The translations under genes were made by a program, and so were the position numbers. Shown here piece by piece: positions 25,075 through 34,732 of a stretch of 64,000 bases of DNA (its first letter is position 1; every line of letters begins with the position of its first letter). The notes under the pieces were generated by a model. It did no database searches, was not told the DNA's origin, and saw only the letters and a list, made by a program, of their open reading frames with translations. Source of the stretch: an uncultured Flavobacteriaceae bacterium (GTDB lineage: Bacteria > Bacteroidota > Bacteroidia > Flavobacteriales > Flavobacteriaceae); the NCBI GenBank assembly GCA_913020295.1, contig CAJWAA010000009.1:28037-92036 (forward strand). The letters run 5' to 3'.

Positions 25075-26973
25075 ATGAGTGACGTTTTAAAGCACGAGTG
25101 CGGAATCGCAATGATCCATCTAAAAAAAGACCTCCATCATTTTAAAGATAAGTATGGGACTGCTATGTATGGAATTAACAAGATGTATTTGATGATGGAG
25201 AAACAGCACAATCGAGGTCAAGATGGTGCAGGTTTGGCTTGTGTCAAATTAAATATGAGCCCCGGCCAACGTTACATTGCCAGGGTGCGCTCTAACAGTC
25301 CTCAACCCATTCAAGATATTTTCAAAAAAGTCAATAAGGGGTTACAGCAAGCCATCAATCAACATACGGATCTATTGGAGAATATAGAACATTTCAAACA
25401 AGAAGTTCCTTTCGCCGGAGAGTTGCTGCTTGGTCATTTGCGTTATGGAACTTTTGGAAAGAACAGTATTGAAAGTGTTCACCCTTTTCTGAGGCAGAAC
25501 AATTGGATGCATCGTAATTTGATTGTTGCTGGAAATTTTAACCTTACCAATGTCACTGAACTCTTTGATACTTTGGTGGAGTTGGGACAGCACCCCAAAG
25601 AAAAAACCGATACCATCACTGTAATGGAAAAAATCGGACATTTTTTGGACGATGCTGTCGCTAAAATATACAAGAAACTCAAAAAAGAAGGTTTCACAAA
25701 GGCAGACGCTTCACCGCAGATTGCCGAGCTTCTTAGCATGAAAAAGGTACTGCGCAAAGCTTCCAAGAAATGGGACGGTGGTTATACTATAGCGGGCTTA
25801 TTGGGTCATGGCGAATCTTTTGTCTTTAGAGACCCTGCAGGAATTCGTCCAGCTTATTATTACGATAACGATGAAATACTGGTGGTTGCCTCAGAAAGAC
25901 CTGCCATACAGACGGTTTTCAACGTTCCCTTTAAAGAAATTCATGAACTGCCTCCTGGTAGTGCCTTATTGACAAAAAAATCGGGTTCTGTAAAATTGAG
26001 CCAAATCCAAGAGCCTGTAACTCTAAAATCATGTTCTTTTGAGCGAATTTATTTCTCTAGAGGAAGTGATGCCGAAATCTATAAAGAACGTAAGAAACTA
26101 GGAAGACTACTGTTTCCCCAAATCCAAAAAGTCATTGACAATGATCTTGAAAATACGGTTTTCTCTTTTATTCCCAATACTGCCGAAACCTCTTTTTATG
26201 GTCTTTTGGGAGCAGTTCAGGACAACATTGTCCAGTCGCTAAAAAAAACCATACAAAACAAAAACAATCTCGAAAATGGGGAGCTTGAAAAACTGTTTTC
26301 GTTGCGCCCCAGAATTGAAAAAATAGCCATTAAAGATGCTAAACTAAGAACTTTTATCACCGAGGATGCCAGTAGGGATGATCTCGTAGCCCATGTTTAT
26401 GATGTGACCTATGGGGTTATCCAACCCTCAGACAATTTGGTCATTATAGACGACAGCATTGTTAGAGGTACCACTTTGGAAAAGAGTATATTGAAAATGT
26501 TGGATCGGCTCAAACCTAAGAGAATCATTATTGTTTCCAGTGCCCCTCAAATCCGTTATCCCGATTGCTATGGAATAGACATGGCCAAAATTGACAACTT
26601 TATCGCTTTCAAGGCGACCCTTAAATTACATGAGGATCAAAATACTCTGGAACAAACTTTAGAGGATATTTACAATAATTGTAAGCTCAATCAAGATTAT
26701 CCTTTGGAGGAGGTCGAAAATTGTGTAAAAGCTCTTTACGAACCTTTTTCCAATGAGCAAATTTCAGCCAAAATTGCACAAATACTTAAGGGTGACAGCA
26801 TAAAGGCAGAGGTGGAAATTATATTTCAAACTATAGAAGATTTGCATCAAGCTTGTCCCAAAAATCTCGGTGATTGGTATTTCTCAGGGGATTATCCAAC
26901 CCCTGGTGGTAACAGGGTCGTTAACCGTGCTTTTATGAATTTTTATGAAGGAAAATCTGTAAGAGCCTATTAA
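25075..26973 (+). CDS. Long amidophosphoribosyltransferase-like protein (PurF family)
   Basis: 632 residues, about 130 longer than ordinary PurF. N-terminal class II glutamine amidotransferase: after a short propeptide-like MSDVLKHE comes CGIAMIHL, where Cys9 would become the N-terminal nucleophile; QHNRGQDGAGLA, GHLRYGTFG and AGNFNLTN follow. The phosphoribosyltransferase half has FERIYFSRGSDAEIYKER, the PRPP loop VIIDDSIVRGTT near residues 457-468 and SSAPQIRYPDCYGIDM. There is no iron-sulphur cysteine set. Extra sequence lies in the glutaminase domain (FKKVNKGLQQAINQHTDLL region) and between IPNTAETSFYGLL and the PRPP loop. Bacteroidota often carry this longer form beside a normal purF; whether it makes phosphoribosylamine is not shown. 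Confidence 0.85.
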   Translation: MSDVLKHECGIAMIHLKKDLHHFKDKYGTAMYGINKMYLMMEKQHNRGQDGAGLACVKLNMSPGQRYIARVRSNSPQPIQDIFKKVNKGLQQAINQHTDLLENIEHFKQEVPFAGELLLGHLRYGTFGKNSIESVHPFLRQNNWMHRNLIVAGNFNLTNVTELFDTLVELGQHPKEKTDTITVMEKIGHFLDDAVAKIYKKLKKEGFTKADASPQIAELLSMKKVLRKASKKWDGGYTIAGLLGHGESFVFRDPAGIRPAYYYDNDEILVVASERPAIQTVFNVPFKEIHELPPGSALLTKKSGSVKLSQIQEPVTLKSCSFERIYFSRGSDAEIYKERKKLGRLLFPQIQKVIDNDLENTVFSFIPNTAETSFYGLLGAVQDNIVQSLKKTIQNKNNLENGELEKLFSLRPRIEKIAIKDAKLRTFITEDASRDDLVAHVYDVTYGVIQPSDNLVIIDDSIVRGTTLEKSILKMLDRLKPKRIIIVSSAPQIRYPDCYGIDMAKIDNFIAFKATLKLHEDQNTLEQTLEDIYNNCKLNQDYPLEEVENCVKALYEPFSNEQISAKIAQILKGDSIKAEVEIIFQTIEDLHQACPKNLGDWYFSGDYPTPGGNRVVNRAFMNFYEGKSVRAY

Positions 26974-27039
26974 TGAAATGAATAATTTTAAAAAAAAGAA
27001 AAAAATTAATCAATTGTAAGAGTAAATTTTGTTAAAGAT

Positions 27040-27069
27040 TCATTTAACGAAAAAAAGTGTCATTTAACG
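27040..27069. repeat. Short direct repeat, TCATTTAACG twice, 20-base period
   Basis: Two identical 10-mers start at 27040 and 27060, two helical turns apart, in the gap between the convergent PurF-like and superoxide dismutase genes. This could be an operator-like site or chance in AT-rich DNA. Confidence 0.35.
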
Positions 27070-27153
27070 TTTTATTATTTTCTAAATTGGGCTTTAATTT
27101 ACTTTTATATAACCAGAACATAAGTAGGTTAAGTTCATGGTAAGATTTGGGGC

Positions 27154-27187
27154 AAAAAGGGAGAATTTATTCTCCCTTTTTATTTTT
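27154..27187. terminator. Bidirectional intrinsic terminator
   Basis: AAAAAGGGAGA and TCTCCCTTTTT form a perfect 11-bp stem around ATTTAT, followed by T-rich sequence on the plus strand and preceded by A-rich sequence, so it can end transcripts from both the PurF-like gene and sodA/B, which converge here. Confidence 0.85.
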
Positions 27188-27211
27188 GACACCCATTTGA
27201 TCATTAATATC

Positions 27212-27820
27212 TTAACTATTTTGATCATACAATTCACTCACTTTTTCCCAGTTAATCACATTAAAAAAAGCATTGATGTAGTCAGGTCTTCTGTTTTGGT
27301 AGTTCAGATAATATGCGTGTTCCCAAACATCTAGTCCAAGTATGGGTGTTCCTCCACATCCAATACCTGGCATCAAAGGATTGTCTTGGTTGGCAGAAGA
27401 ACAAACTTCTACTTTGCCTCCTTTAAAAACACAAAGCCAAGCCCAGCCAGAACCAAATTGGGTTGCAGCGGCATTGGAAAAAGCCGTTTTAAAATCTTCA
27501 AAAGATCCATAAATTGCATTTATTGCCTGAGCTAAGGCACCCGAAGGGGCTCCGCCTCCATTTGGGCCTATCACTTCCCAAAATAAGCAGTGGTTGTAAT
27601 AGCCCCCTCCGTTATTTCTTAGAGCAGCATTTTTCATGTCCATGTTTTCCATAATGGTCTCTATAGTATCGAATTCCATTCCCGAGCCCTCAAGCGCGCT
27701 GTTGAGCTTGGTTGTGTAACCATTGTGGTGTTTTCCGTGGTGTATCTCCATGGTTCTTGCATCAATGTGCGGTTCTAATGCGTCATTCGCATAAGTTAAT
27801 TTTGGTAATTCAAAAGCCAT
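27212..27820 (-). CDS. Superoxide dismutase, Fe/Mn type
   Basis: 202 residues. It dismutates superoxide in the cytosol. The metal ligands fit the Fe/Mn family: first His in the [15 protein letters not shown] segment, second His in [13 protein letters not shown], and Asp/His in [31 protein letters not shown] and [10 protein letters not shown] are standard; metal preference cannot be settled by eye. It has its own upstream -7 box and ends at a shared terminator. Confidence 0.95.
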   Translation of the reverse strand: MAFELPKLTYANDALEPHIDARTMEIHHGKHHNGYTTKLNSALEGSGMEFDTIETIMENMDMKNAALRNNGGGYYNHCLFWEVIGPNGGGAPSGALAQAINAIYGSFEDFKTAFSNAAATQFGSGWAWLCVFKGGKVEVCSSANQDNPLMPGIGCGGTPILGLDVWEHAYYLNYQNRRPDYINAFFNVINWEKVSELYDQNS

Positions 27821-27841
27821 AACATTTTATTTTATTTATAA

Positions 27842-27849
27842 CAAAAGTA
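27842..27849 (-). promoter_or_regulatory. -7 promoter box (TACTTTTG) for superoxide dismutase
   Basis: On the minus strand TACTTTTG matches TAnnTTTG and lies 22 bases before the sod ATG. No TTG at -33. The divergent addA-like start is 98 bases from the sod start. Confidence 0.4.
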
Positions 27850-27917
27850 AAATTTCTTTTATTCATTCGGTAAGGGATAATGTCGAAATAACCTAATTTT
27901 AGAAATTATACCAGCAT

Positions 27918-30900
27918 ATGAAATCGAGTCCTTTTCAAATCATAAATGCATCTGCCGGCTCTGGAAAGACATATGCATTGGTGTATGCCTATCTCAACAA
28001 ATTACTCTCAACTAACCGAGAGGATGGATATAGAAATATGTTGGCCCTTACCTTTACCAACAAGGCCGTCAACGAAATGAAGTTCAGAATTCTACACAAT
28101 CTCTTCTTGGTTGCACACCATATACAGGATGATAAAATCAAGGAGATTCGCTCCAGCTTAATTATTGATTTGAAAATCGACTTGCCATCACTTCAACAAA
28201 AAGCACACCGTGTACTCAACAAAATCCTTCACGAATATGCCGCTTTTGAAGTAATTACATTGGACCGTTTTACCCATAAAATCATCAAGAGTTTTGCCAA
28301 AGATTTAAAAATACCTGCCAGCTTTGAAGTTACCCTTGACAGTGATCTATTGTTGGGAGAAATGACAGAAAATATTTTAGACCAGGCAGGCATAGACAAA
28401 CCCTTGACCGAAACCTTAGTCGCTTTCAGTATAAGTAAAATCGATGAACTTAAGAGTTGGGATATTGGTCAAGACCTTTTCGATTTTTCAAAATTATTAA
28501 TCAAAGAAAACGATCGACATCCACTGTCTGTCTTAAAAAAAATAGATCAAAAAGAATTCAAAGCCCAAAAAAAAATATTTGAAAAACACCTCAGTGACAT
28601 CAAAAATGAGCTTAAAACCATTGGAACAGATACGCTTCAACTAATTATTAACCAGGGGTTGACCGAGGACGATTTTAACCGGAAAACCCTTTACAAACAT
28701 TTTGAAAAAATAGCGAGCGGAACAATTGATGGACTTTATGAAAACCAATTGGAAAAAAACCTCACGGAAGGACACCGTCTTTACACGCAATCTCTTTCTG
28801 AAGAAAAAAAAACAATTATCGATGCCTTGATCCCTCAACTTCTCACCAGTTTTAGCCAAGCTAAATTGAAGGTAGGGAAACTGCTGCTCCTCAAGAGCAT
28901 TATCAGCCAATGGACACCTTTATCGCTGATCGGTCGGATGGAAAAAGGTTTGGAAGAACTACAGCTTCCTCAAAATCGATTACTTCTTAGTCGATTTAAT
29001 GATATGATTGACAATGAAATTTCAGATCTTGATGCTCCATACATATACGAGCGTCTGGGAGAAAAATACCGTTATTATTTTATCGACGAATTTCAGGACA
29101 CCTCCCGCTTGCAATGGAAAAATCTCATCCCTCTAATCTCCAATGCCTTGCAAGGACTAGACGATGATCATCAAATGGGATCCCTTCTTCTAGTGGGTGA
29201 TCCCAAACAAGCGATATACAGATGGAGGGGAGGGGATAACGAGCAGTTTTTGAGCCTTTTAAATAAAGAAAGTCCTTTTCCGAAATTGTTTCCCGAAATC
29301 ACATTATTACCTAAAAATTACCGTAGTCGTGAGGCCATTGTAGATTTTAACAATCAGTTTTTTGCCTGGGTGGGTGTCAGATGTGAAGACTCTGAGCAAA
29401 AGCAAATTTTTGAGCAATATACCCATCAGGAGTTTAACTCCAAAAAAGGGGGGCAGGTAGTCGTGCATTTTATCGAAAAGAGTATGAAAAAAGAGAGCAC
29501 CATACCACTCTATCAAGAAAAAACGGTTAGCTCTCTTAAGTCTGCTCGATCCAACGGTTTTTCTTGGAAAGACATGGCCGTATTGGTTCGAAAAAAAGAG
29601 CAGGCTGTACTTGTAGCCAATGCACTTCAGGCAGAAGACATTCCTTTGATCTCCTCAGAGTCGTTGTCATTAGGGAGTTCTATTAAAGTAAATTTTCTCA
29701 TTGCCCTGATTCGTTTAGCAGCAGACCCAGAAGATGAAGTACAAAGAAAAAATATCATCGAATTTTTGTACCGTCAATTGGGTGCAAAAATGGATTTGGA
29801 TCAAATACTGAGTACTATGGTTTTTTTACCCATTTATGCTCTTGAAGAGGAAATCAAAAAACAATTTAATGTTTCATTTGATTTTCAGCTTTTTTCAAAA
29901 AAATCGCTCTACAATGCTGTTGAATATGCAATTGCCACCTTCCAATTGATTGAAAATATGGAAGCGCATTTGATCGCCTTTTTAGATGATATTTTTGAGT
30001 TCAGTAACCAAGATGAGGGAAGTTTTATGAGTTACTTACAATACTGGGATCAAAAAGGAAAGGAACAAAAAATAATCATCCCCGGGGGAACCGATGCAGT
30101 AAATATCATGACCATTCACAAGGCTAAGGGACTTGAATTCCCAGTGGTGGTCCTTCCTTTTGCTTCCGAGGAATTAGTGTCTTCACGAAGCTCAAAAGTA
30201 TGGTATCCAATCAAAAATCATTTTAACACTTCCTTTCGTTGGGGAAGAATTCATTTTTCAAGCAAATTAAAATATTTGGGCGTGGAGGCCAACGCATTTT
30301 ATGAGCGAGGGATTTTGGCAGAAAGAGGGGATGCCCTCAATACTTTTTATGTGGCCTTGACCCGCGCTGTTTCACAAATGTATTTGATCTGCACCTTAGA
30401 GGGTGAAACCTCGCCCGTTGACAAAAGCTATGCCACCTTGCTTAACCATTTTGTAAGAGGTCAAAATCAAGACCCTCAAATAGAATCCCCTTTTGTATGG
30501 GGTAACACCGAAAGGAAAGAGAGCGATGATAAAGATCAAACTACGGTAAAAACACTCAAACCCGATTTCAAAGTCCAGCCAAATTGGCAAAAAAGACTTT
30601 GGATACAATTGCAAGCAAAGCACGAAGATTCGAGTGTTGCCGCCCAAAAAGAAGGCTTATTGGTCCACAATTTGATGGCTGAAGTATCCTCTTTTAAAGA
30701 CGTCTCTGCTGTCGTAACCGATGCCATTCATTCTGGAAGTATCAATAAAGAAGAATACGATCACTATTTACAAATGCTTAATAATATAGTGTATCATCCA
30801 CAACTATCTTTCTGCTTCAAAGAGGATGCAGAAGTCTATAATGAAAAGGATATTTTGATCCCCCAAAAATCTTTTGTCCGTCCCGATAGGATCGTAAAAA

Positions 30901-31067
30901 ATAAAGACGGCTGGGTGATCATTGATTATAAAACCGGAAAAGTAAAGCCCCACCACTTATCTCAAATTACACACTATGCTGAATTGATGGAGGAGATGAC
31001 CCATGAAAAATCAAAATGCTTTTTGGTTTACATAGGAAAAAAGGTCGTTGTAAAAAAAGTAGCATGA
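27918..31067 (+). CDS. AddA-type UvrD-like helicase-nuclease
   Basis: 1049 residues, superfamily 1 helicase with a C-terminal RecB-like nuclease, the AddA half of an AddAB-type enzyme that resects double-strand breaks for recombination. Motifs: Walker A NASAGSGKTYALV at residues 10-22, LALTFTNKAVNEMK (Ia), YFIDEFQDTSRLQW (II, near 390), GDPKQAIYRWRGGD (III), NYRSREAIV (IV), IMTIHKAKGLEFPVVVLP (V) and FYVALTRAV (VI). The nuclease core is RPDRIV followed by WVIIDYKTG near residues 1000-1020 (PD-(D/E)XK). The stop is 28 bases before the AddB-like gene. Confidence 0.92.
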   Translation: MKSSPFQIINASAGSGKTYALVYAYLNKLLSTNREDGYRNMLALTFTNKAVNEMKFRILHNLFLVAHHIQDDKIKEIRSSLIIDLKIDLPSLQQKAHRVLNKILHEYAAFEVITLDRFTHKIIKSFAKDLKIPASFEVTLDSDLLLGEMTENILDQAGIDKPLTETLVAFSISKIDELKSWDIGQDLFDFSKLLIKENDRHPLSVLKKIDQKEFKAQKKIFEKHLSDIKNELKTIGTDTLQLIINQGLTEDDFNRKTLYKHFEKIASGTIDGLYENQLEKNLTEGHRLYTQSLSEEKKTIIDALIPQLLTSFSQAKLKVGKLLLLKSIISQWTPLSLIGRMEKGLEELQLPQNRLLLSRFNDMIDNEISDLDAPYIYERLGEKYRYYFIDEFQDTSRLQWKNLIPLISNALQGLDDDHQMGSLLLVGDPKQAIYRWRGGDNEQFLSLLNKESPFPKLFPEITLLPKNYRSREAIVDFNNQFFAWVGVRCEDSEQKQIFEQYTHQEFNSKKGGQVVVHFIEKSMKKESTIPLYQEKTVSSLKSARSNGFSWKDMAVLVRKKEQAVLVANALQAEDIPLISSESLSLGSSIKVNFLIALIRLAADPEDEVQRKNIIEFLYRQLGAKMDLDQILSTMVFLPIYALEEEIKKQFNVSFDFQLFSKKSLYNAVEYAIATFQLIENMEAHLIAFLDDIFEFSNQDEGSFMSYLQYWDQKGKEQKIIIPGGTDAVNIMTIHKAKGLEFPVVVLPFASEELVSSRSSKVWYPIKNHFNTSFRWGRIHFSSKLKYLGVEANAFYERGILAERGDALNTFYVALTRAVSQMYLICTLEGETSPVDKSYATLLNHFVRGQNQDPQIESPFVWGNTERKESDDKDQTTVKTLKPDFKVQPNWQKRLWIQLQAKHEDSSVAAQKEGLLVHNLMAEVSSFKDVSAVVTDAIHSGSINKEEYDHYLQMLNNIVYHPQLSFCFKEDAEVYNEKDILIPQKSFVRPDRIVKNKDGWVIIDYKTGKVKPHHLSQITHYAELMEEMTHEKSKCFLVYIGKKVVVKKVA

Positions 31068-31095
31068 TATTAAACCCCAAGGTCTAAATACACAG

Positions 31096-33825
31096 ATGAA
31101 AAGCTTTCTGGATGAAATAGCAGAAGAAGTTATCAATTCAAAACACCCTTTTGAATCTATCAAAGTTATTGTCCCCAGTCGTCGGGCAAGTTTGTTTCTA
31201 AAAAATGCATTGGCCCGTCAAATTCAAAAACCGGCTTTTGCTCCCGATATCGTCAGTATTGAAAATTTTGTAGAAGAACTTTCAACTTTAAAAAAGGTAG
31301 TTCCCGTAGATCTGATTTTTGAATTTTATGCTGCATACAAAGAGGTATCCGATGAAAAACACCGGGATTCGTTCGATCAATTTCTGGGCTGGGCCTCCGT
31401 TATTTTATCTGACTTCAACGAAATGGATGCTCATTTGGTAGACGTCAAAACTTTCTTTGATTTTCAATTCTCACTTCAGGAGATGACCCAATGGACCAAA
31501 AACAAAGATCAAAGTAATATCATCCAAAACCATTTGGAGTTTTGGAGGATAATGCCTTCGCTCTATAAGGGACTAAATCAAAGACTGCAACAAAAACAGC
31601 AAGGTACCTTGGGATTGATTTTCAGGGAAGCGGTTGCCAATTTGGAATTTTATATAAGCCAGACTGTCAAACACCACTATTTTGTGGGCTTTAATGCTCT
31701 CAATGAATCCGAAGCCCAAATCATTCAGGAGTTTATCTCGAGTAACAAGGGAACAGTACATTGGGACATCGATCAATATTTTTTTCAAGACAAGGTACAC
31801 GCTGCGGGCAAATTTATCCGTAAATATCACCAAGATTGGAAATCTCTACGTTCTCAACCAAGTTCATTTCAAAACCATTACACTGACCCCAAAAAGATCG
31901 AGCTTATTGGCGTGAGTAAAAATGTTGCTCAAGCCAAATACGCTGCTCAATTGGCGGTACAACTGGCAACAGATTATCCCGATGAAAAAACAGCTGTTGT
32001 ATTGGGTAACGAATCACTGTTGACCCCGGCACTTTCTGCTATCGATGGCACTGCATTGAGTTGGAATGTCACCATGGGCTATCCTCTGAAACAGACACCT
32101 ACTTCCGATTTTTTTGAACTCTTTTTCCAATTACACCTCAATGCCAAGAAAGGACTTTTTTTATATAAGAACCTTAAAAGCTTATCTTCAACCCCATTGT
32201 TCCTCTCACTTCTCAAATTTAATGACTTGAATACTGAGGAACATTTGAAAGACATTGAGTCAAAAAATTTATATCGTTTTTCCCAAAATATACTCTATAG
32301 ATCAAATAATGTTCAAGCCATCGACCATTGCCTTTTCGCTCCGGCCTTAGTCATTGTTGATTTTATTCTCCGCCTAATTTATATTTGCGATTTTTTTATT
32401 GTGTTTTTAGAGCACTCTCAGGAAGCCGATGCTAATTTACATTTGGCCTATTTCCAAAAATTTAAAGCCCTTTTCAACCAGTTGGAAGCCATGCATCGAA
32501 AACACGCTTTTATAGAAAGCCTGCCTTTACTGCTTTTGGTTTTTAGAGCTCTTGTCAAGGGAGAAAAAATCGATTTTTTAGGGGAGCCATTGCAGGGCAT
32601 ACAATTTATGGGGCTATTGGAAACCCGTTTATTGGATTTCGAAAATTTGGTAATCACCAATCTAAACGAGGAAATTTTGCCCTCAGGAAAAAAGAACCAT
32701 TCTTTTCTACCATTTGACCTGAGGAAAAAATTCAATCTACCTACTTTTTTAGAAAATGACGCCATCTATACCTATCACTTCTACCGTCTCCTTCAAAGGG
32801 CTAAAAGGGTTTATTTACTTTACAATACCCACAGTGATGGACTGAATTCCGGTGAAATGAGCCGCTTTTTGTATCAATTAAAATACCAACGTCAGCCTGC
32901 TCACCAAGTCGAAGAAAAACATTTGGTCCTGAATTATCTTACTCCAAACGACTTCGATCATTTCATTGAAAAAACCGAAAACATTCAGCAGCAGCTGCGT
33001 GCCATTGCTAAAAAGGGTTTTTCGCCCTCCTCTCTTTCACTTTATATGAGAAATCCTCTTGAATTTTATTATCAAAGGGTGTTAAAGATCAAAGAAAAAA
33101 ACACCATGCAATATACCATCAATCATATGGATAAAGGAAATCTGGTACATGAGGTGGTCGAGCAACTCTATTTGCCCTATCAAGATCAAATACTTACCCC
33201 TGCTGATTTTAAACAAATGAAAGAACGCCTAATACCTCTAATGGAAGAACGCTATCAATCCATTTACCATGGAACCCAACACAGAACTGGTAGGAACCAC
33301 ATTATTTTTGAAGTACTGAAAAAGTCTATTTTAGATTTCATAGCCATCGAAAAAAAATATGTTGAGGAGGGTAATCGTATCAAGATAATTCATCTGGAAC
33401 ATCAATTTGAACAAAGCATTCAAGTGCCAGGAATTGATTTTCCTGTAAAATTAATCGGTGTGGTGGACCGTATTGATCTTTTCAACGATACATTGAGAAT
33501 AATCGATTATAAAACAAGTAAGATTCAACCCAAACAACTGAAATTAACACATTGGGGTGCGTTTAATGAGCAGACAGACTATGCCTATTTGTTTCAGATT
33601 TTACTATATTCTTATGTTCAAAAACCCCTTTTATATAAATACCAAAAATCAACTGCCGGGATCATTTCATTCAGAAATCTACCCCAATATTTTATGCCTT
33701 TTAATTACGAAAACACTCAAAAACAAGCGTTAAATAAAGAAAATTTAGATCGTTTTGAAACAACTTTATATAATATTATCAGTGAAATTTTTGACCCTAA
33801 TGTAAATTTTGAGGGCAAGGGATGA
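31096..33825 (+). CDS. AddB-type PD-(D/E)XK nuclease
   Basis: 909 residues, partner of the AddA-like helicase just upstream. N-terminal half: an inactive helicase-like fold (VIVPSRRASLFLKNALARQ, where a Walker A would be expected but is lacking). C-terminal: PD-(D/E)XK nuclease with GNLVHEVVEQLYLPY (motif I helix and His) and IGVVDRIDLFNDTLRIIDYKTSK near residues 795-820 (Asp ... Asp-x-Lys). No obvious four-Cys iron-sulphur set. The pair most resembles flavobacterial AddAB-like enzymes annotated as 'UvrD-helicase' and 'PD-(D/E)XK nuclease family' proteins. Confidence 0.88.
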   Translation: MKSFLDEIAEEVINSKHPFESIKVIVPSRRASLFLKNALARQIQKPAFAPDIVSIENFVEELSTLKKVVPVDLIFEFYAAYKEVSDEKHRDSFDQFLGWASVILSDFNEMDAHLVDVKTFFDFQFSLQEMTQWTKNKDQSNIIQNHLEFWRIMPSLYKGLNQRLQQKQQGTLGLIFREAVANLEFYISQTVKHHYFVGFNALNESEAQIIQEFISSNKGTVHWDIDQYFFQDKVHAAGKFIRKYHQDWKSLRSQPSSFQNHYTDPKKIELIGVSKNVAQAKYAAQLAVQLATDYPDEKTAVVLGNESLLTPALSAIDGTALSWNVTMGYPLKQTPTSDFFELFFQLHLNAKKGLFLYKNLKSLSSTPLFLSLLKFNDLNTEEHLKDIESKNLYRFSQNILYRSNNVQAIDHCLFAPALVIVDFILRLIYICDFFIVFLEHSQEADANLHLAYFQKFKALFNQLEAMHRKHAFIESLPLLLLVFRALVKGEKIDFLGEPLQGIQFMGLLETRLLDFENLVITNLNEEILPSGKKNHSFLPFDLRKKFNLPTFLENDAIYTYHFYRLLQRAKRVYLLYNTHSDGLNSGEMSRFLYQLKYQRQPAHQVEEKHLVLNYLTPNDFDHFIEKTENIQQQLRAIAKKGFSPSSLSLYMRNPLEFYYQRVLKIKEKNTMQYTINHMDKGNLVHEVVEQLYLPYQDQILTPADFKQMKERLIPLMEERYQSIYHGTQHRTGRNHIIFEVLKKSILDFIAIEKKYVEEGNRIKIIHLEHQFEQSIQVPGIDFPVKLIGVVDRIDLFNDTLRIIDYKTSKIQPKQLKLTHWGAFNEQTDYAYLFQILLYSYVQKPLLYKYQKSTAGIISFRNLPQYFMPFNYENTQKQALNKENLDRFETTLYNIISEIFDPNVNFEGKG

Positions 33826-33877
33826 TTTATTTAAATATCAAATTTATATTCAATATATTTAGTGAAAATAAATACCC

Positions 33878-34732
33878 ATGAGTGAAGAGTCCAATAAAGA
33901 TATAGGAGAAAAAGGGATAAAGCGGGAAAAGCTGAATTGGTTTTTACGAATTATCACGTTGGGAGACCGATTTTCTTTACAAGATTTTTACGATCGAATC
34001 AAAAAAGGTTTTGTGGAGTTCCTGATTGTATTTTTTGGTGTATTAGTCTCTTTTGGGGTAGAAAGACAAGGGGAAGAATTCGGAGATAGAGAGTCTAATA
34101 TCGATAACTTAATTGGCCTGAGGGATGAAATGATCGATATCCGAGAATACACCCAAATATATATGGAGGAAAATCAATGGATTAGGGAGTTATACAACGA
34201 ATTATATGAACAATGGGAGGAGGATAGAGATAGTGTTTTTTTATTTATTGATGATTCTGATGGATTGCCTTATTCCCCACTTTCATTTTATAACAACTAC
34301 AATCCCTTCAATCCGCCAAGGGTTGTATACGAAGCCATTAAACTTGATGGAACCTTCAGATTTTTGGGATCAGAGGTAGGTCGATTTGTCAACAATACCT
34401 ATGACGGAACTGATCTAAAATATTTAATGCTAAACACAGATCGTGAGGAAAAAGTCTATGTAGACCAGTTCGAAGCTCAGGTGGCTAACAAATGGATTTA
34501 TGAGTTAGAGAAAATAGATTTATATGACACTGACTTTTGGGTAAAACACCGTAAATATTTTCAAAAGGAGAAATATTTGAAATACAATCTATTTAAGCGC
34601 TTAGGATTATGGGAGCAAATATCTGAACAATTAGTTGAATACGAAGCAGAGGTTGGAGCTAATATTAAAAAACTTGACAGCGTAATACAACTTAAAGAGG
34701 ATGAGTTTGTATTTATCTATTGGTGGTTTTAG
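33878..34732 (+). CDS. DUF6090-like single-TM protein
   Basis: 284 residues. A cytoplasmic charged N-terminus (residues 1-45) precedes one TM helix (FVEFLIVFFGVLVSFGVE, about 46-63), then an acidic, aromatic-rich helical domain (RESNIDNLIGLRDEMIDIREYTQIYMEENQ). The 'helix, then VE-x-W/R-x4 and a long helical domain' layout resembles the Bacteroidota DUF6090 family; function unknown. The gene stands alone: 52 bases after addB and overlapping the convergent crtI stop by 4 bases. Confidence 0.65.
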   Translation: MSEESNKDIGEKGIKREKLNWFLRIITLGDRFSLQDFYDRIKKGFVEFLIVFFGVLVSFGVERQGEEFGDRESNIDNLIGLRDEMIDIREYTQIYMEENQWIRELYNELYEQWEEDRDSVFLFIDDSDGLPYSPLSFYNNYNPFNPPRVVYEAIKLDGTFRFLGSEVGRFVNNTYDGTDLKYLMLNTDREEKVYVDQFEAQVANKWIYELEKIDLYDTDFWVKHRKYFQKEKYLKYNLFKRLGLWEQISEQLVEYEAEVGANIKKLDSVIQLKEDEFVFIYWWF

